Under the pieces are notes generated by a model. It worked only from the letters and a program-made list of their open reading frames with translations, ran no database searches and was not told the DNA's origin. A stretch of 40,715 nucleotides of DNA from Plesiocystis pacifica SIR-1 (lineage in GTDB: Bacteria > Myxococcota_A > Polyangia > Nannocystales > Nannocystaceae): the NCBI RefSeq assembly GCF_000170895.1, contig NZ_ABCS01000085.1, forward strand, positions 1-40,715, given 5' to 3'. Position 1 is the stretch's first letter; each line of letters begins with the position of its first letter. Made by a program: the position numbers and the translations under genes. Positions 23,811 through 31,749 of the stretch are shown here, one piece after another.

Positions 23811-26648
23811 GTGCCCGACACTCCCCTGCCCGTCCCCGAGATGGCCGTCGCCGTCCACACCCTCGACAATGGACTGCGGGTCTACCTCGCCGAGAACCAC
23901 GACGAGCCGTGGATCGCCTGTCGCATCGCCGTCCGGGCCGGCGCGGCGCAAGAGCCCGCCCACGCCACGGGCCTGGCCCACTACCTCGAGCACATGCTGG
24001 CCAACAAGGGCAGCGTCGAGCTCGGGACCAAGGACGCCGCCGCCGAGCGCCCCCACCTCGACGCCCTGCGCGAGCTCTACGAGCGCCTGCGCGGCGAGGA
24101 GGGCCGAGAGCCCGAGGCCCGCGCGCGCCTGCTCGCCAAGATCGACGAGGCCAGCGTCAGCGCCAACGCCTACGCCATCGCCAACGAGCTCAAGCAGGCC
24201 TACGGGCTCATGGGCGCCCGCGGGCTCAACGCGATGACCTCCCACGACCGCACCATCTACACGGTCGACATCCCCAGCAACCGCATCGAGGCGTGGGCGA
24301 CCCTCGAGGGCGACCGCTTCCGCCACCCCGTGTTCCGCGGCTTCCCGACGGAGCTCGAGACCATCATCGAGGAAAAGAACCGGGCCCTCGACAACGCCAA
24401 CCGAGCCCTGGCCCGGGAGGTCGCGTCGCGGATCTTCGTCGACCACCCCTACGCCCGCGACGTCCTCGGCGAGGTCGGGCACCTGCTGACCCCGTCCATC
24501 GCCGAGACCGAGGCCTTCTTCCGCCGCTGGTACGTGCCCAACAACATGGCGGTGATCCTCGCCGGCGATCTGGACCCGGCGCGCACCCTCGAGCTCATCC
24601 GTACCCACTTCGGCGGCCTCGAGGCCCGCGCCCTGCCCGAGCGCGCCCACCCCTTCGGGGCCATGGCGAAGGCCGAGCAGCGCGTGCAGATCACCCACCG
24701 GGGCGACCCCGAGGTGCGCATCGTGTGGCGGACCGTGGCCCGCACCCACCCCGACGCCGAGGCCCTGCTGCTCGCCGACATGATGCTCGACAACAGCGCC
24801 ACGGGCCTGCTCGACACCCGCCTGACCCAGCCCCAGAAGGTCCGCGACGCCGGCTCCTTCCCGCGCTTTCGGCTCCAGGGCGGGAGCCAGACCGTGTGGG
24901 GGCGGCCGCGGGCCGGGCAGAGCCTCGACGAGGTCGAGGCCTTGCTCGACGAGCAGGTCGAGGCCCTGCGCGCCGGCGACTTCGAGACCGCGGATCTGCG
25001 CGCGCTGATCGCCAACTTCGAGGTCGGGGAGCTGCGCCAGCTCGAGAGCAACGCGGCCCAGGCCGGGCTGATGCTCGACGCCTTCATCTACGACCAGCCG
25101 TGGTCGGCGATCCGCAACCGCATCGCCCGGCTGGCGACCATCGGCCGGGACCAGGTCGTCGACGCCGCCCGGCGCTGGCTCGGGCCCGAGCGCGTCGTCG
25201 CCCGGCGCGTCGAGGGCGAGCCCGAGGTCGCCAAGATCCCCGTGTTCGGCCTGAGCGAGCTGAGCGTCGACGCCGAGGCCCACTCCGCCCTCTACCACCG
25301 CGTCCGCGCCCTGCCCGTGGACGAGCTCGGGGTCCAGATCCTGCGCCGCGGCGAGCACTACCAGTGCGTCGAGACGCCCCGGGGCCGGCTCTACCACAGC
25401 GACAACCCCAACAACGATCTGGCCCAGCTGACCTTCCGGCGCTACATCGGCTCGCGCCACGACCCGGTCCTCGCCAAGGGCCTGGCGCTGTGGACCCGGG
25501 CCGGCGTCGGCGCGCTCGACCTGGCCGGCTACCGCCGCTACCTGTTCCACAGCGCGGCCGCGGTCAGCGTGGACTGCCGGCGCCAGTCGACGGACCTGAG
25601 CATGGCCGGGCGCGCCCCCGTGCTCGCCCCCGTGCTGCGCAAGGTCGAGGCCCGCCTGGCCGAGCCCGCGCTGACCGAGGGCGAGCGCCAGCGCTGGGCC
25701 GAGGACGTGGTCAGCAAGCGGACCCAGCGGCGCGAGACCGCCGAGTTCAAGTTCCGCGTGCTCAAGCAGTGGGCGCTGCGGGGCGAGCGGAGCCCCTTCC
25801 TGGCCGAGGCCCTGACCAACGAGCAGGTCCTCGCCCTCGAGCTCGACGAGCTGCGCGCGGCCTCGGCCAAGCTCGCCGCCTACGAGGAGGTCTGCGTCTA
25901 CGCCGGGCCCCACGGCGTCGACGAGCTCCTGGCGATCCTCGGCTACGACCAGGGGACCCCGCAGACCCGCCCCGCGCCGCTGCCTTCGCCGGACTACCAG
26001 GCCACCGAGTTCGCCCCGCTCACCGGCACGCGCGTATTCGTCGTCCACCACGAGGCCGCCCAGGCCAAGATCGGCCTCTACCTCCCGGGCGAGCCCTACG
26101 ACCCGACCCGCTCCCCGCGCTACCGGCTCTACTCCGAGTACGTCGGCGGCCAGGCCGGGCTGATCTTCCAAGAGGTCCGCGAGGCCCGGGGCCTGGCCTA
26201 CTCGGCCCACGGCGGCATGTCCATGGGCGCGCGCCTGGGTGACCGCAACCTGTTTTGGGCCAGCGCCGCGAGCCGCCCCGACCGCGCCGCCGAGGCCGTG
26301 GCCGTGCTCATGGGGCTGATGCGCGAGCTGCCTGTCCAGGAACGCCGCTTCGAGCGAGCCCGAGGCGCCGCCATCGAGAAGCTCGTCAACGCCCGGGTGC
26401 GCTTTCGCGGCTACGGCTTCAACGCCGAGGACTGGCGCCTGCGCGGCCTCGACGAGGACCCCCGCCCGCGCCTGCTCGCCGAGCTGCGCCAGCTGGGCCT
26501 GGCCGAGCTGCTCGAGTTCGCCGCGCCGCTGGGGCAAGCTGGCGCCGCCGTGGTGCTCGTGGGTGACACCCAGCGCATGGACATGGCCGCCCTCGCCCAG
26601 CTCGGCGAGCTCGAGCTGCGCACCCTCGACGAGCTGTCCGCGTACTGA
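23811..26648 (+). CDS. M16 family zinc metallopeptidase
   Basis: The 945-residue protein has the inverted zinc motif HYLEH (H57, E60, H61) in GLAHYLEHMLANKGS, with a downstream Glu in TIIEEKNRALDNAN, the hallmark of pitrilysin/insulinase peptidases. It keeps the two-half layout of the family: a catalytic N-terminal pair of domains and an inactive C-terminal pair, the latter with the substrate-contacting Arg/Tyr region around FQEVREARGLAYSAHGG. No signal peptide precedes VAVHTLDNGLRVYLAENHD, so it may be cytoplasmic, though the GTG start is not certain. It probably degrades peptides. The interspersed repeat begins two bases after its stop. Confidence 0.9.
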   Translation: MPDTPLPVPEMAVAVHTLDNGLRVYLAENHDEPWIACRIAVRAGAAQEPAHATGLAHYLEHMLANKGSVELGTKDAAAERPHLDALRELYERLRGEEGREPEARARLLAKIDEASVSANAYAIANELKQAYGLMGARGLNAMTSHDRTIYTVDIPSNRIEAWATLEGDRFRHPVFRGFPTELETIIEEKNRALDNANRALAREVASRIFVDHPYARDVLGEVGHLLTPSIAETEAFFRRWYVPNNMAVILAGDLDPARTLELIRTHFGGLEARALPERAHPFGAMAKAEQRVQITHRGDPEVRIVWRTVARTHPDAEALLLADMMLDNSATGLLDTRLTQPQKVRDAGSFPRFRLQGGSQTVWGRPRAGQSLDEVEALLDEQVEALRAGDFETADLRALIANFEVGELRQLESNAAQAGLMLDAFIYDQPWSAIRNRIARLATIGRDQVVDAARRWLGPERVVARRVEGEPEVAKIPVFGLSELSVDAEAHSALYHRVRALPVDELGVQILRRGEHYQCVETPRGRLYHSDNPNNDLAQLTFRRYIGSRHDPVLAKGLALWTRAGVGALDLAGYRRYLFHSAAAVSVDCRRQSTDLSMAGRAPVLAPVLRKVEARLAEPALTEGERQRWAEDVVSKRTQRRETAEFKFRVLKQWALRGERSPFLAEALTNEQVLALELDELRAASAKLAAYEEVCVYAGPHGVDELLAILGYDQGTPQTRPAPLPSPDYQATEFAPLTGTRVFVVHHEAAQAKIGLYLPGEPYDPTRSPRYRLYSEYVGGQAGLIFQEVREARGLAYSAHGGMSMGARLGDRNLFWASAASRPDRAAEAVAVLMGLMRELPVQERRFERARGAAIEKLVNARVRFRGYGFNAEDWRLRGLDEDPRPRLLAELRQLGLAELLEFAAPLGQAGAAVVLVGDTQRMDMAALAQLGELELRTLDELSAY

Positions 26649-26650
26649 AA

Positions 26651-26814
26651 TACCCCCACAATCGCCTCGGACCGGGGGCGCTCTCTGTCATGCCCCCACG
26701 AGCGCCCTCGGACCGGGGGCGCTTCGTCGCTGTCCGCTCCTCCGCTTTGGCTGGTGGGCAATGGGGTTCGTGCCTTGGCATGGGCATTGAGTCGCCCCCG
26801 CTCGCGGGGGCGTG
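26651..26814 (+). repeat. Interspersed GC-rich repeat, copy 2 with duplicated first hairpin
   Basis: This diverged copy directly follows the M16 stop. The first hairpin unit occurs twice: CCCCC 26653-26657 with GGGGG 26674-26678, and CCCCC 26693-26697 with GGGGG 26715-26719. The conserved linker and the 9-bp stem (26793-26801 with 26804-26812) follow. It lacks the TTCTGCTC leader seen in copies 1 and 3. Confidence 0.75.
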
Positions 26815-27046
26815 GTCTGCCGGGGTGAAGGTCACCGCATCACTACGAGGCGTCGTCTAGCGGGGGTGAAGATCATCTCATCGCTGGGCGCCCTCAGGCT
26901 GGGGTGCTCTGTCGCCATCCGCTCCTTCGAGACGGCCCCGAGTCCGCCCTGAGCCCGCGCGCGATGCGCACTAGTTGGGCTCTCGGCGCGTTCTTGGCGA
27001 AACGCGAATGTTCGGCCGCGGGCGCGCGTATGCTGTGCCCGCCGCA
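26815..27046. other. Intergenic sequence with a short repeat and degenerate element traces
   Basis: Two similar stretches of GGGGTGAAGGTCACCGCATC type occur at 26822-26844 and 26862-26885. Sequence around 26905-26930 (GTCGCCATCCGCTCCTTCG) resembles part of the interspersed repeat core. TATGCT at 27029-27034, 12 nt before the next ATG, is a weak promoter candidate. No gene is seen. Confidence 0.4.
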
Positions 27047-27706
27047 ATGGACATCGATCGCTCCCGATTCATGCTGCTGACCGCCTCCCTCGCCGCGGCC
27101 TGCAACCAGAGCCAGGTCGCCCAGCCGAGCACGCCCAGCGACGACCCCGGCTCCAACCCGGCCCTCGTCGCCGCCGAGCCCAGCGGGCGGGCGACGGACG
27201 CGGGCCCCGACGAGACCCGCGACGGCGAGTCGCCGCCGTCTGTGTGGCTCGAGATCCCCCCGGGCAGCCAGGACGTCAGCGCGCCGACCAGCTGCGACGA
27301 GTCGCCGCCCCAGCTGATGACCTGCCGCAACCTCGAGGCCCCAGCCGGGCACTGCGAGAGCTTCGACGACACCTTCCGGCTGTGCAATTCCTTCCCGGCC
27401 TTCCTCCAGCCGCGCCCGGCCAACGCCGCCATCGAGTGCATGCTCGAGCAGTCCGGCAGCCAGGGCATCTGCTCGTGGCGGGTCTGGAACGACTGCACCC
27501 AGGTCGGCATGCAGGCCGCGTGCATCGAGGCCGACACCCGAGCGACCTGCGACACCGTCAGCTCGAGCTGCGGCGGCAGCGTGGAGACCTTCACCTGCCA
27601 GCGCGCGCTCTCGGCCATCCGCCCGCGCCACCGCGCCTCCGCGGCAGCGTGCATCCAGGAGTTCTGCGAGACGGACTTTTGCATCACGGACCTCTCCCAC
27701 CGCTGA
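27047..27706 (+). CDS. Small Cys-rich exported lipoprotein
   Basis: The 219-residue product starts MDIDRSRFMLLTASLAAAC, a short signal with a lipobox-like LAAAC and a degenerate twin-arginine look (DRSRF). A Pro/Ser/Asp/Glu-rich linker of about 60 residues follows. The mature domain has about 16 cysteines in short helical hairpins, for example CRNLEAPAGHCESF, CDTVSSSCGG and CIQEFCETDFC, so several disulfides are likely. I recognise the type from myxobacterial genomes but not a named family. No Shine-Dalgarno precedes the ATG. It ends ten nt before the MurE-like gene; whether they share a transcript for a functional reason is unclear. Confidence 0.68.
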   Translation: MDIDRSRFMLLTASLAAACNQSQVAQPSTPSDDPGSNPALVAAEPSGRATDAGPDETRDGESPPSVWLEIPPGSQDVSAPTSCDESPPQLMTCRNLEAPAGHCESFDDTFRLCNSFPAFLQPRPANAAIECMLEQSGSQGICSWRVWNDCTQVGMQAACIEADTRATCDTVSSSCGGSVETFTCQRALSAIRPRHRASAAACIQEFCETDFCITDLSHR

Positions 27707-27716
27707 GCTCCAAGGA

Positions 27717-29030
27717 ATGCACAACCCCTACCCGCCGCCGCCGAGCTGGGCCGAGGACATCGTCTCGGTTGGGGTCACCGGGACCGACGGCAAGACCTCG
27801 ACGACGCGCTTTCTGGCCGCGGCCATGGCCCGGGCCGGGGGCGGCCCGACGGCTCGGGTGACCACCGTCGACGCCTCCATCCTGCGCTGCGACCCCGACG
27901 GCTCCGCTCCGCTGCGCGAGCACGGCGGCCCCCCGCCCGAGAACCACCGCGCCTTCCTGCGCCACCTCGGCCAGCTCCGCGACGAGCCGGGCCCGCGCTT
28001 CGCCGCGATCGAGGCCACCTCGACCACCCTCGCCATCGGCTTTGCGACCGCGTGGCCGTTTCGCGTCGGCGTGTTCACCAACCTCGGCCACGACCACCTC
28101 CGCGCCCACGGGAGCTACGAGCACTACCTCGCCAGCAAGGCCCAGCTGTTCCTGTCCCTGCCCCCTGGCGGCTTCGCGGTGCTCAACGCCGACGACCCCA
28201 CCCACGCCCTCGTCGCCGAGGTCCTGCCCGAGGGCGTGCAGGCGCTGTGGTTCGCCGGGCCGGGCCGGGCCGAAGATCGCCCCGTCGATCTGCGCCTCTC
28301 GACCCTCCCCAGCTCACCGGGCGAGCCGCCCGAGCCCCGCAGCGCCTGGACCGGCCAGCGCCTGCGCGTCGACTGCTCCTTGCCCGCCGGATCCGCGCTC
28401 CCGTCCACCCTGACCCTCCGCGCCCTCCCCCGCTTCCAGACCGAGAACGCGGCCGCGGCCCTGCTCGCGGCCCTCGCCCTCGGCCTGCCCGCCGCCCCAG
28501 CGGCCGCCGCCATCGCCGAGTGCGAGCCGCCCGTGGGTCGCTTCGAGCTCCTCGCCCTCCCCGAGCTCGACGCCGAGGCCCGCGCCCGCCTCCCGCGCGT
28601 CGTGATCGACTACGCCCACACCCCCGAGGCCCTGGAGCTCGTGCTGCGCTGCGCCCGAGAGCTCCACCCGGGACGCTGTTTCGTCGTGTTTGGGGCTGGA
28701 GGCAGCGCCGACCCCAGCAAGCGCGCCCCCCTGGGCCTCGCCGCCAGCGTGGCCGACCGGATCTTCGTCACCACCGACAACCCGCGGGACGAAGATCCGT
28801 CGGACATCGCCCGGCAAGTGTGCGCAGGCATCCCGGCTGGACACCCCCACGTCGTCGAGCTCGATCGGGGCCAGGCCATCGCCCTCGCCATCGCCGAAGC
28901 CCAGCCCGGGGACCTCGTCATCGTCGCCGGCAAGGGCCACGAGCGCGACCAGATCCGCGGGAAGGAGCGCACGCCCTTCTCCGATCACGACGCCGCCCGG
29001 GCGGCCCTCCTCGCCCGCGCCCGGGGCTAG
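27717..29030 (+). CDS. Mur ligase family protein, MurE-like but without the N-terminal domain
   Basis: The 437-residue product has the ATP-binding loop GVTGTDGKTSTT almost at its start, the carbamylated-Lys segment YEHYLASKAQLF, VVIDYAHTPEALE, and FVTTDNPRDEDP. DNPR is the meso-diaminopimelate-binding motif of MurE. The approximately 90-residue N-terminal UDP-sugar-binding domain of true MurE is absent, and only 16 residues precede the P-loop region. It therefore probably ligates an amino acid onto another acid substrate, or is a MurE paralogue. AAGGA ends one base before the ATG, too close for ideal spacing, but no better start precedes the P-loop. Peptidoglycan synthesis is not supported by the neighbours. 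Confidence 0.8.
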   Translation: MHNPYPPPPSWAEDIVSVGVTGTDGKTSTTRFLAAAMARAGGGPTARVTTVDASILRCDPDGSAPLREHGGPPPENHRAFLRHLGQLRDEPGPRFAAIEATSTTLAIGFATAWPFRVGVFTNLGHDHLRAHGSYEHYLASKAQLFLSLPPGGFAVLNADDPTHALVAEVLPEGVQALWFAGPGRAEDRPVDLRLSTLPSSPGEPPEPRSAWTGQRLRVDCSLPAGSALPSTLTLRALPRFQTENAAAALLAALALGLPAAPAAAAIAECEPPVGRFELLALPELDAEARARLPRVVIDYAHTPEALELVLRCARELHPGRCFVVFGAGGSADPSKRAPLGLAASVADRIFVTTDNPRDEDPSDIARQVCAGIPAGHPHVVELDRGQAIALAIAEAQPGDLVIVAGKGHERDQIRGKERTPFSDHDAARAALLARARG

Positions 29031-29082
29031 CGCTCGACGGCTGATCCGGGCGCGGTGCATCATGGGAGCGAAGGAGGGTCCC

Positions 29083-30234
29083 ATGGCTCGCGCGAAGAAG
29101 AAGGCTTCGAAGAAGAAGGTCGCCAAGAAGAAGGTCGCCAAGAAGAAGGTCGCCAAGAAGAAGGTCGCCAAGAAGAAGGCCACCAAGAAGAAGGCCACCA
29201 AGAAGAAGGCCACCAAGAAGAAGGCCACCAAGAAGAAGGCCACCAAGAAGAAGGCCACCAAGAAGAAGGCCACCAAGAAGAAGGCCACCAAGAAGAAGGC
29301 CACCAAGAAGAAGTCGACCGCCAAGAAGAAGGCGACCGCCAAGAAGAAGGCGACCGCCAAGAAGAAGGCCCCCGCCAAGAAGAAGGCCCCCGCCAAGAAG
29401 AAGGCCCCCGCCAAGAAGAAGGCCCCCGCCAAGAAGAAGGCCCCCGCCAAGAAGAAGGCCCCCGCCAAAAAGAAGGCGACCGCCAAGAAGAAGGCCACCA
29501 AGAAGAAGAAGTCGACCGCCAAGAAGAAGGCCCCCGCAGCCGCCAGCGGAGACTTCCGAGGCTTCGGCCCGGGCTTGCTCGAGTTCTTCGCGGAGCTGTC
29601 CATGAACAACGACCGCGACTGGTTCGAGGCCAACAAGGCGCGCTACGAGGAGCAAGTCCGCGAACCCGCGCTGGCCTTCGTCCGCGCCATGGGCCCGAGG
29701 CTCGCCGAGATCAGCGGACACTTCGTCGCCTCGGACAAGAAGGTCGGCGGCTCGCTGATGCGCATCTATCGCGACGTCCGCTTCTCCAAGGACAAGACCC
29801 CCTACAAGACCAACCTCGGCATCCAGTTCCGCCACGAGGTCGGCAAGGACGTGCACGCGCCGGGCTTTTACGTGCACATGGACAACGAGGGCGTGTTCCT
29901 CGGCGCGGGCACCTGGCGCCCGGAGAGCTCCGCCCTCGCGCAGCTGCGTGCGGCCATCGCCGAAGACGACGGGGCCTGGACGGCGGCCCGCGACGACGCG
30001 CGCTTCCGCGAGCACTGGCGCCTGGGCGGCGACAGCCTCAAGCGCCCGCCCCGGGGCTTCGACGCCGAGCACCCGCTGATCGAGGACATCAAGCGCAAGG
30101 ACCACATCGCCGTGTGCGACCTGAGCATCGGCGACCTGCTCGGCCCGGGCAGCGTCGACCGCATCGCCGAGCGCTTCGCTACCTCGGCGCCCTACGTGGG
30201 CTGGCTGTGCGGCGTGCTCGGCGTGCCCTTTTGA
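29083..30234 (+). CDS. DUF2461 (TIGR02453) protein with histone-H1-like Lys-rich N-terminal tail
   Basis: The product has 383 residues. AAGGAGG five nt upstream fixes the ATG at 29083. Residues 1-149 are almost only Lys, Ala, Thr and Pro: four VAKKK units, nine ATKKK units, then hexads of ATAKKK and APAKKK type, a tail like those of histone H1 and bacterial H1-like proteins that bind DNA nonspecifically. The remainder is a DUF2461 domain, recognised by LLEFFAELSMNNDRDWFEAN, YRDVRFSKDKTPYKTNLGI and CGVLGVPF. DUF2461 proteins are small and of unknown function, and usually lack such a tail. The fusion suggests localisation to nucleic acid. The tail is encoded by 15- to 18-bp tandem repeats and could vary in length. 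Confidence 0.85.
   Translation: MARAKKKASKKKVAKKKVAKKKVAKKKVAKKKATKKKATKKKATKKKATKKKATKKKATKKKATKKKATKKKATKKKSTAKKKATAKKKATAKKKAPAKKKAPAKKKAPAKKKAPAKKKAPAKKKAPAKKKATAKKKATKKKKSTAKKKAPAAASGDFRGFGPGLLEFFAELSMNNDRDWFEANKARYEEQVREPALAFVRAMGPRLAEISGHFVASDKKVGGSLMRIYRDVRFSKDKTPYKTNLGIQFRHEVGKDVHAPGFYVHMDNEGVFLGAGTWRPESSALAQLRAAIAEDDGAWTAARDDARFREHWRLGGDSLKRPPRGFDAEHPLIEDIKRKDHIAVCDLSIGDLLGPGSVDRIAERFATSAPYVGWLCGVLGVPF
29098..29530 (+). repeat. Tandem 15/18-bp coding repeats for the Lys-rich tail
   Basis: A block of AAGAAGAAGGCCACC-type 15-bp units is followed by 18-bp units coding APAKKK. Low-complexity tandem DNA of this type is prone to slippage in whole codon steps, so the tail length may differ between strains. 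Confidence 0.85.
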
Positions 30235-30248
30235 TCCTTCTCGAGCTC

Positions 30249-30860
30249 TCAGTCGCACCCGCACGGCCCGCAGCCGCGCGGGGCGAAGTCCGTGACCCGG
30301 CCGCGCGCGTCGAGCTCCACGGCGCAACACGCCAGCAGCTCGGCGTGCAGCCGCTCGCGCCCGCGCTGAACCCGGGACTTGAGGGTCGACAGCGGCACGC
30401 CCAGGCGCTCGGCGGCCTCGCGCTGGCTCAGGCCCTCGAGCTCGGTCAGCTCGAGGGCCGCGCGCATCTTCGGGGGCAGCGTGGTGATGCGCTGGCGCAC
30501 CCACGCGCCGAGAAAGCGGGGCGCGCGGTCGTCCGCCTCGATGGCGCGGTCGAGCTCCGAGGGCAGGCCCAAGCCGAGGGCCTCGTCGTCGGCGCTCACC
30601 GACGGCGGGACGTGGCGGCGGCGGTGGTCGATGAGCACGTTGCGGGCGATGCGAAAGGCCCAGGCGTCGAGGCGCTCTTCGTCGCGCAGCTGCTCCCGGC
30701 GCTCGTGCATGCGCAGCACCACCTCCTGGGTCAGGTCCTCGGCGAGCTGACGATCGGAGACCCGCGCGCCCAGGAAGGCGCGCAGGTTGGCGTGGACGCG
30801 GCGCCAGGTCGACTCGGCGACCGCGTCCGCCCCGCTGGGGCTGGCCAGGGCCTCGGTCAT
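30249..30860 (-). CDS. sigZ: ECF sigma factor, SigZ-like with Cys tail
   Basis: The 203-residue product has sigma region 2 (LAEDLTQEVVLRMHERREQL, DAWAFRIARNVLIDHRR) and region 4 (ALELTELEGLSQREAAERLG, VPLSTLKSRVQRGRERL). It continues into a C-terminal extension with CCAVELDARGRVTDFAPRGC and ends GCGPCGCD. That extension, a CC pair and a CxxC-like cluster after a conserved Asp-Arg-Gly turn, is characteristic of SigZ-type sigma factors. Such a tail could sense metals or redox state. The ATG at 30860 overlaps the stop of the upstream ArsI-like gene (ATGA). No anti-sigma factor is adjacent. Control by thiols or arsenicals is an inference. Confidence 0.78.
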   Translation of the reverse strand: MTEALASPSGADAVAESTWRRVHANLRAFLGARVSDRQLAEDLTQEVVLRMHERREQLRDEERLDAWAFRIARNVLIDHRRRHVPPSVSADDEALGLGLPSELDRAIEADDRAPRFLGAWVRQRITTLPPKMRAALELTELEGLSQREAAERLGVPLSTLKSRVQRGRERLHAELLACCAVELDARGRVTDFAPRGCGPCGCD

Positions 30861-31408
30861 GCGCAGCACCCGGGTGAGCAGCAGGCCTCGTCCGTCGAGG
30901 CCTCGATGCCGACGCCCGCCGTGCCCTCGACGGAGACCGCGGGGCGGCTGTGCTCGGGGATGTCGGCCTCGGTCACGACGAACACCTCCCACGCGTTCGC
31001 GTCGGGGTCCTCGAACCATACCTTGTCCTGGACGGCGTAGCAGCAGCCCACCCCGACCTCGGCGCGGGCGGCAAAGCCAGCCCGGGCCATGGTCGCGCGC
31101 TTGGTCATGACCTCGCCCGTGGACTTGACCTGGACGCCGAAGTGCGCGGGCGAGCGCTGCTTGGGCGCGTCCTTGGCGAAATTGAGGGTCAGGTTCAGGG
31201 GCGGCTCGGCGAGCTCGAACTTGGCGTAGATGGCGGTCCCGCTCGCGACGGCAGCGTCCTCGCCAGCCTCGACCACCGCCCGGCGCACCTTGGTCGGCTC
31301 GGTCTCGAACAGCTCGGAGTAAAAGGCGATGGAGCGCTCGACGTCCGCGGACGCGAGGGCGACGTGGGCGCGCATCTTGGTGGCGAAGGTGACGGCTGAG
31401 GTCTGCAT
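30857..31408 (-). CDS. arsI: ArsI/CadI-family VOC metalloenzyme (C-As lyase-like)
   Basis: The 183-residue product is a single vicinal-oxygen-chelate (glyoxalase) domain: MRAHVALASADVERSIAFYS, SPAHFGVQVKSTGEV and VGVGCCYAVQDKVWFEDPD. The adjacent Cys pair in GCCYAVQDK is the signature of ArsI lyases, which cleave the carbon-arsenic bond of trivalent organoarsenicals using Fe(II), and of CadI relatives. The tail ends EACCSPGCCA, also typical. The ATG at 31408 is chosen (AGGA just upstream); the family core begins at a second Met at 31375, so the true start could be there. It is coupled to a SigZ-type sigma gene, suggesting a metalloid response unit. No arsR, arsB or arsC lies nearby. Confidence 0.82.
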   Translation of the reverse strand: MQTSAVTFATKMRAHVALASADVERSIAFYSELFETEPTKVRRAVVEAGEDAAVASGTAIYAKFELAEPPLNLTLNFAKDAPKQRSPAHFGVQVKSTGEVMTKRATMARAGFAARAEVGVGCCYAVQDKVWFEDPDANAWEVFVVTEADIPEHSRPAVSVEGTAGVGIEASTDEACCSPGCCA

Positions 31409-31594
31409 GTCCTGGCAGACGCAGAGCTCCCCTGGCGGACGCAAAAAAGTTCGCCCCTACCGAGAAAGGCAGCCGCCCACGGGTTCAACGCCAGCTGAGT
31501 CCGTGGACGACGCTTTCCTGGATCATGGGTCCCGGCGTGGCCGGGGTGGGCGACTTCTACGGGGTCCCCGGACCTCCGTGGGGGCAAAGCAGAG
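31409..31594. other. Gap between ruvA repeat and arsI with partial repeat modules
   Basis: There is no gene. Reading on the minus strand, CTCTGCTTTGCCCCCACGG (about 31593-31575) resembles the leader of the interspersed repeat. GTCGTCCACGGACTCAGC (about 31512-31495) resembles part of the 48-bp tandem unit at 21956. This looks like a second, decayed module abutting copy 3. Confidence 0.4.
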
Positions 31595-31749
31595 CTCAGG
31601 GGCTGTCAACGAATCCACGCCCCCGCTCGCGGGGGCGACCACCAGCCCTCTCGAAGGCACGAACCCCATTGCCCACCAAGCCAAAGCGGAGGAGCGGATA
31701 GCGACGAAGCGCCCCCGGTCTTCAAATGCCTGCGGGGGTAGAGCAGAGT
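31595..31749 (-). repeat. Interspersed GC-rich repeat, copy 3
   Basis: This minus-strand copy starts directly after the ruvA stop with ACTCTGCTCTACCCCCGC. It matches copy 1 over nearly its full length, with scattered single-base changes. Hairpins: 31734-31738 with 31712-31716, and the 9-bp stem 31618-31626 with 31629-31637. Its orientation is the same as ruvA. Confidence 0.85.

Noticed and set aside
28314..29636. Apparent hydrophobic protein with FFLAVAFFLAG repeats on the minus strand
   Set aside because: This is the reverse complement of the Lys-codon repeats of the DUF2461 gene; AAG repeats read backwards give Phe/Leu.
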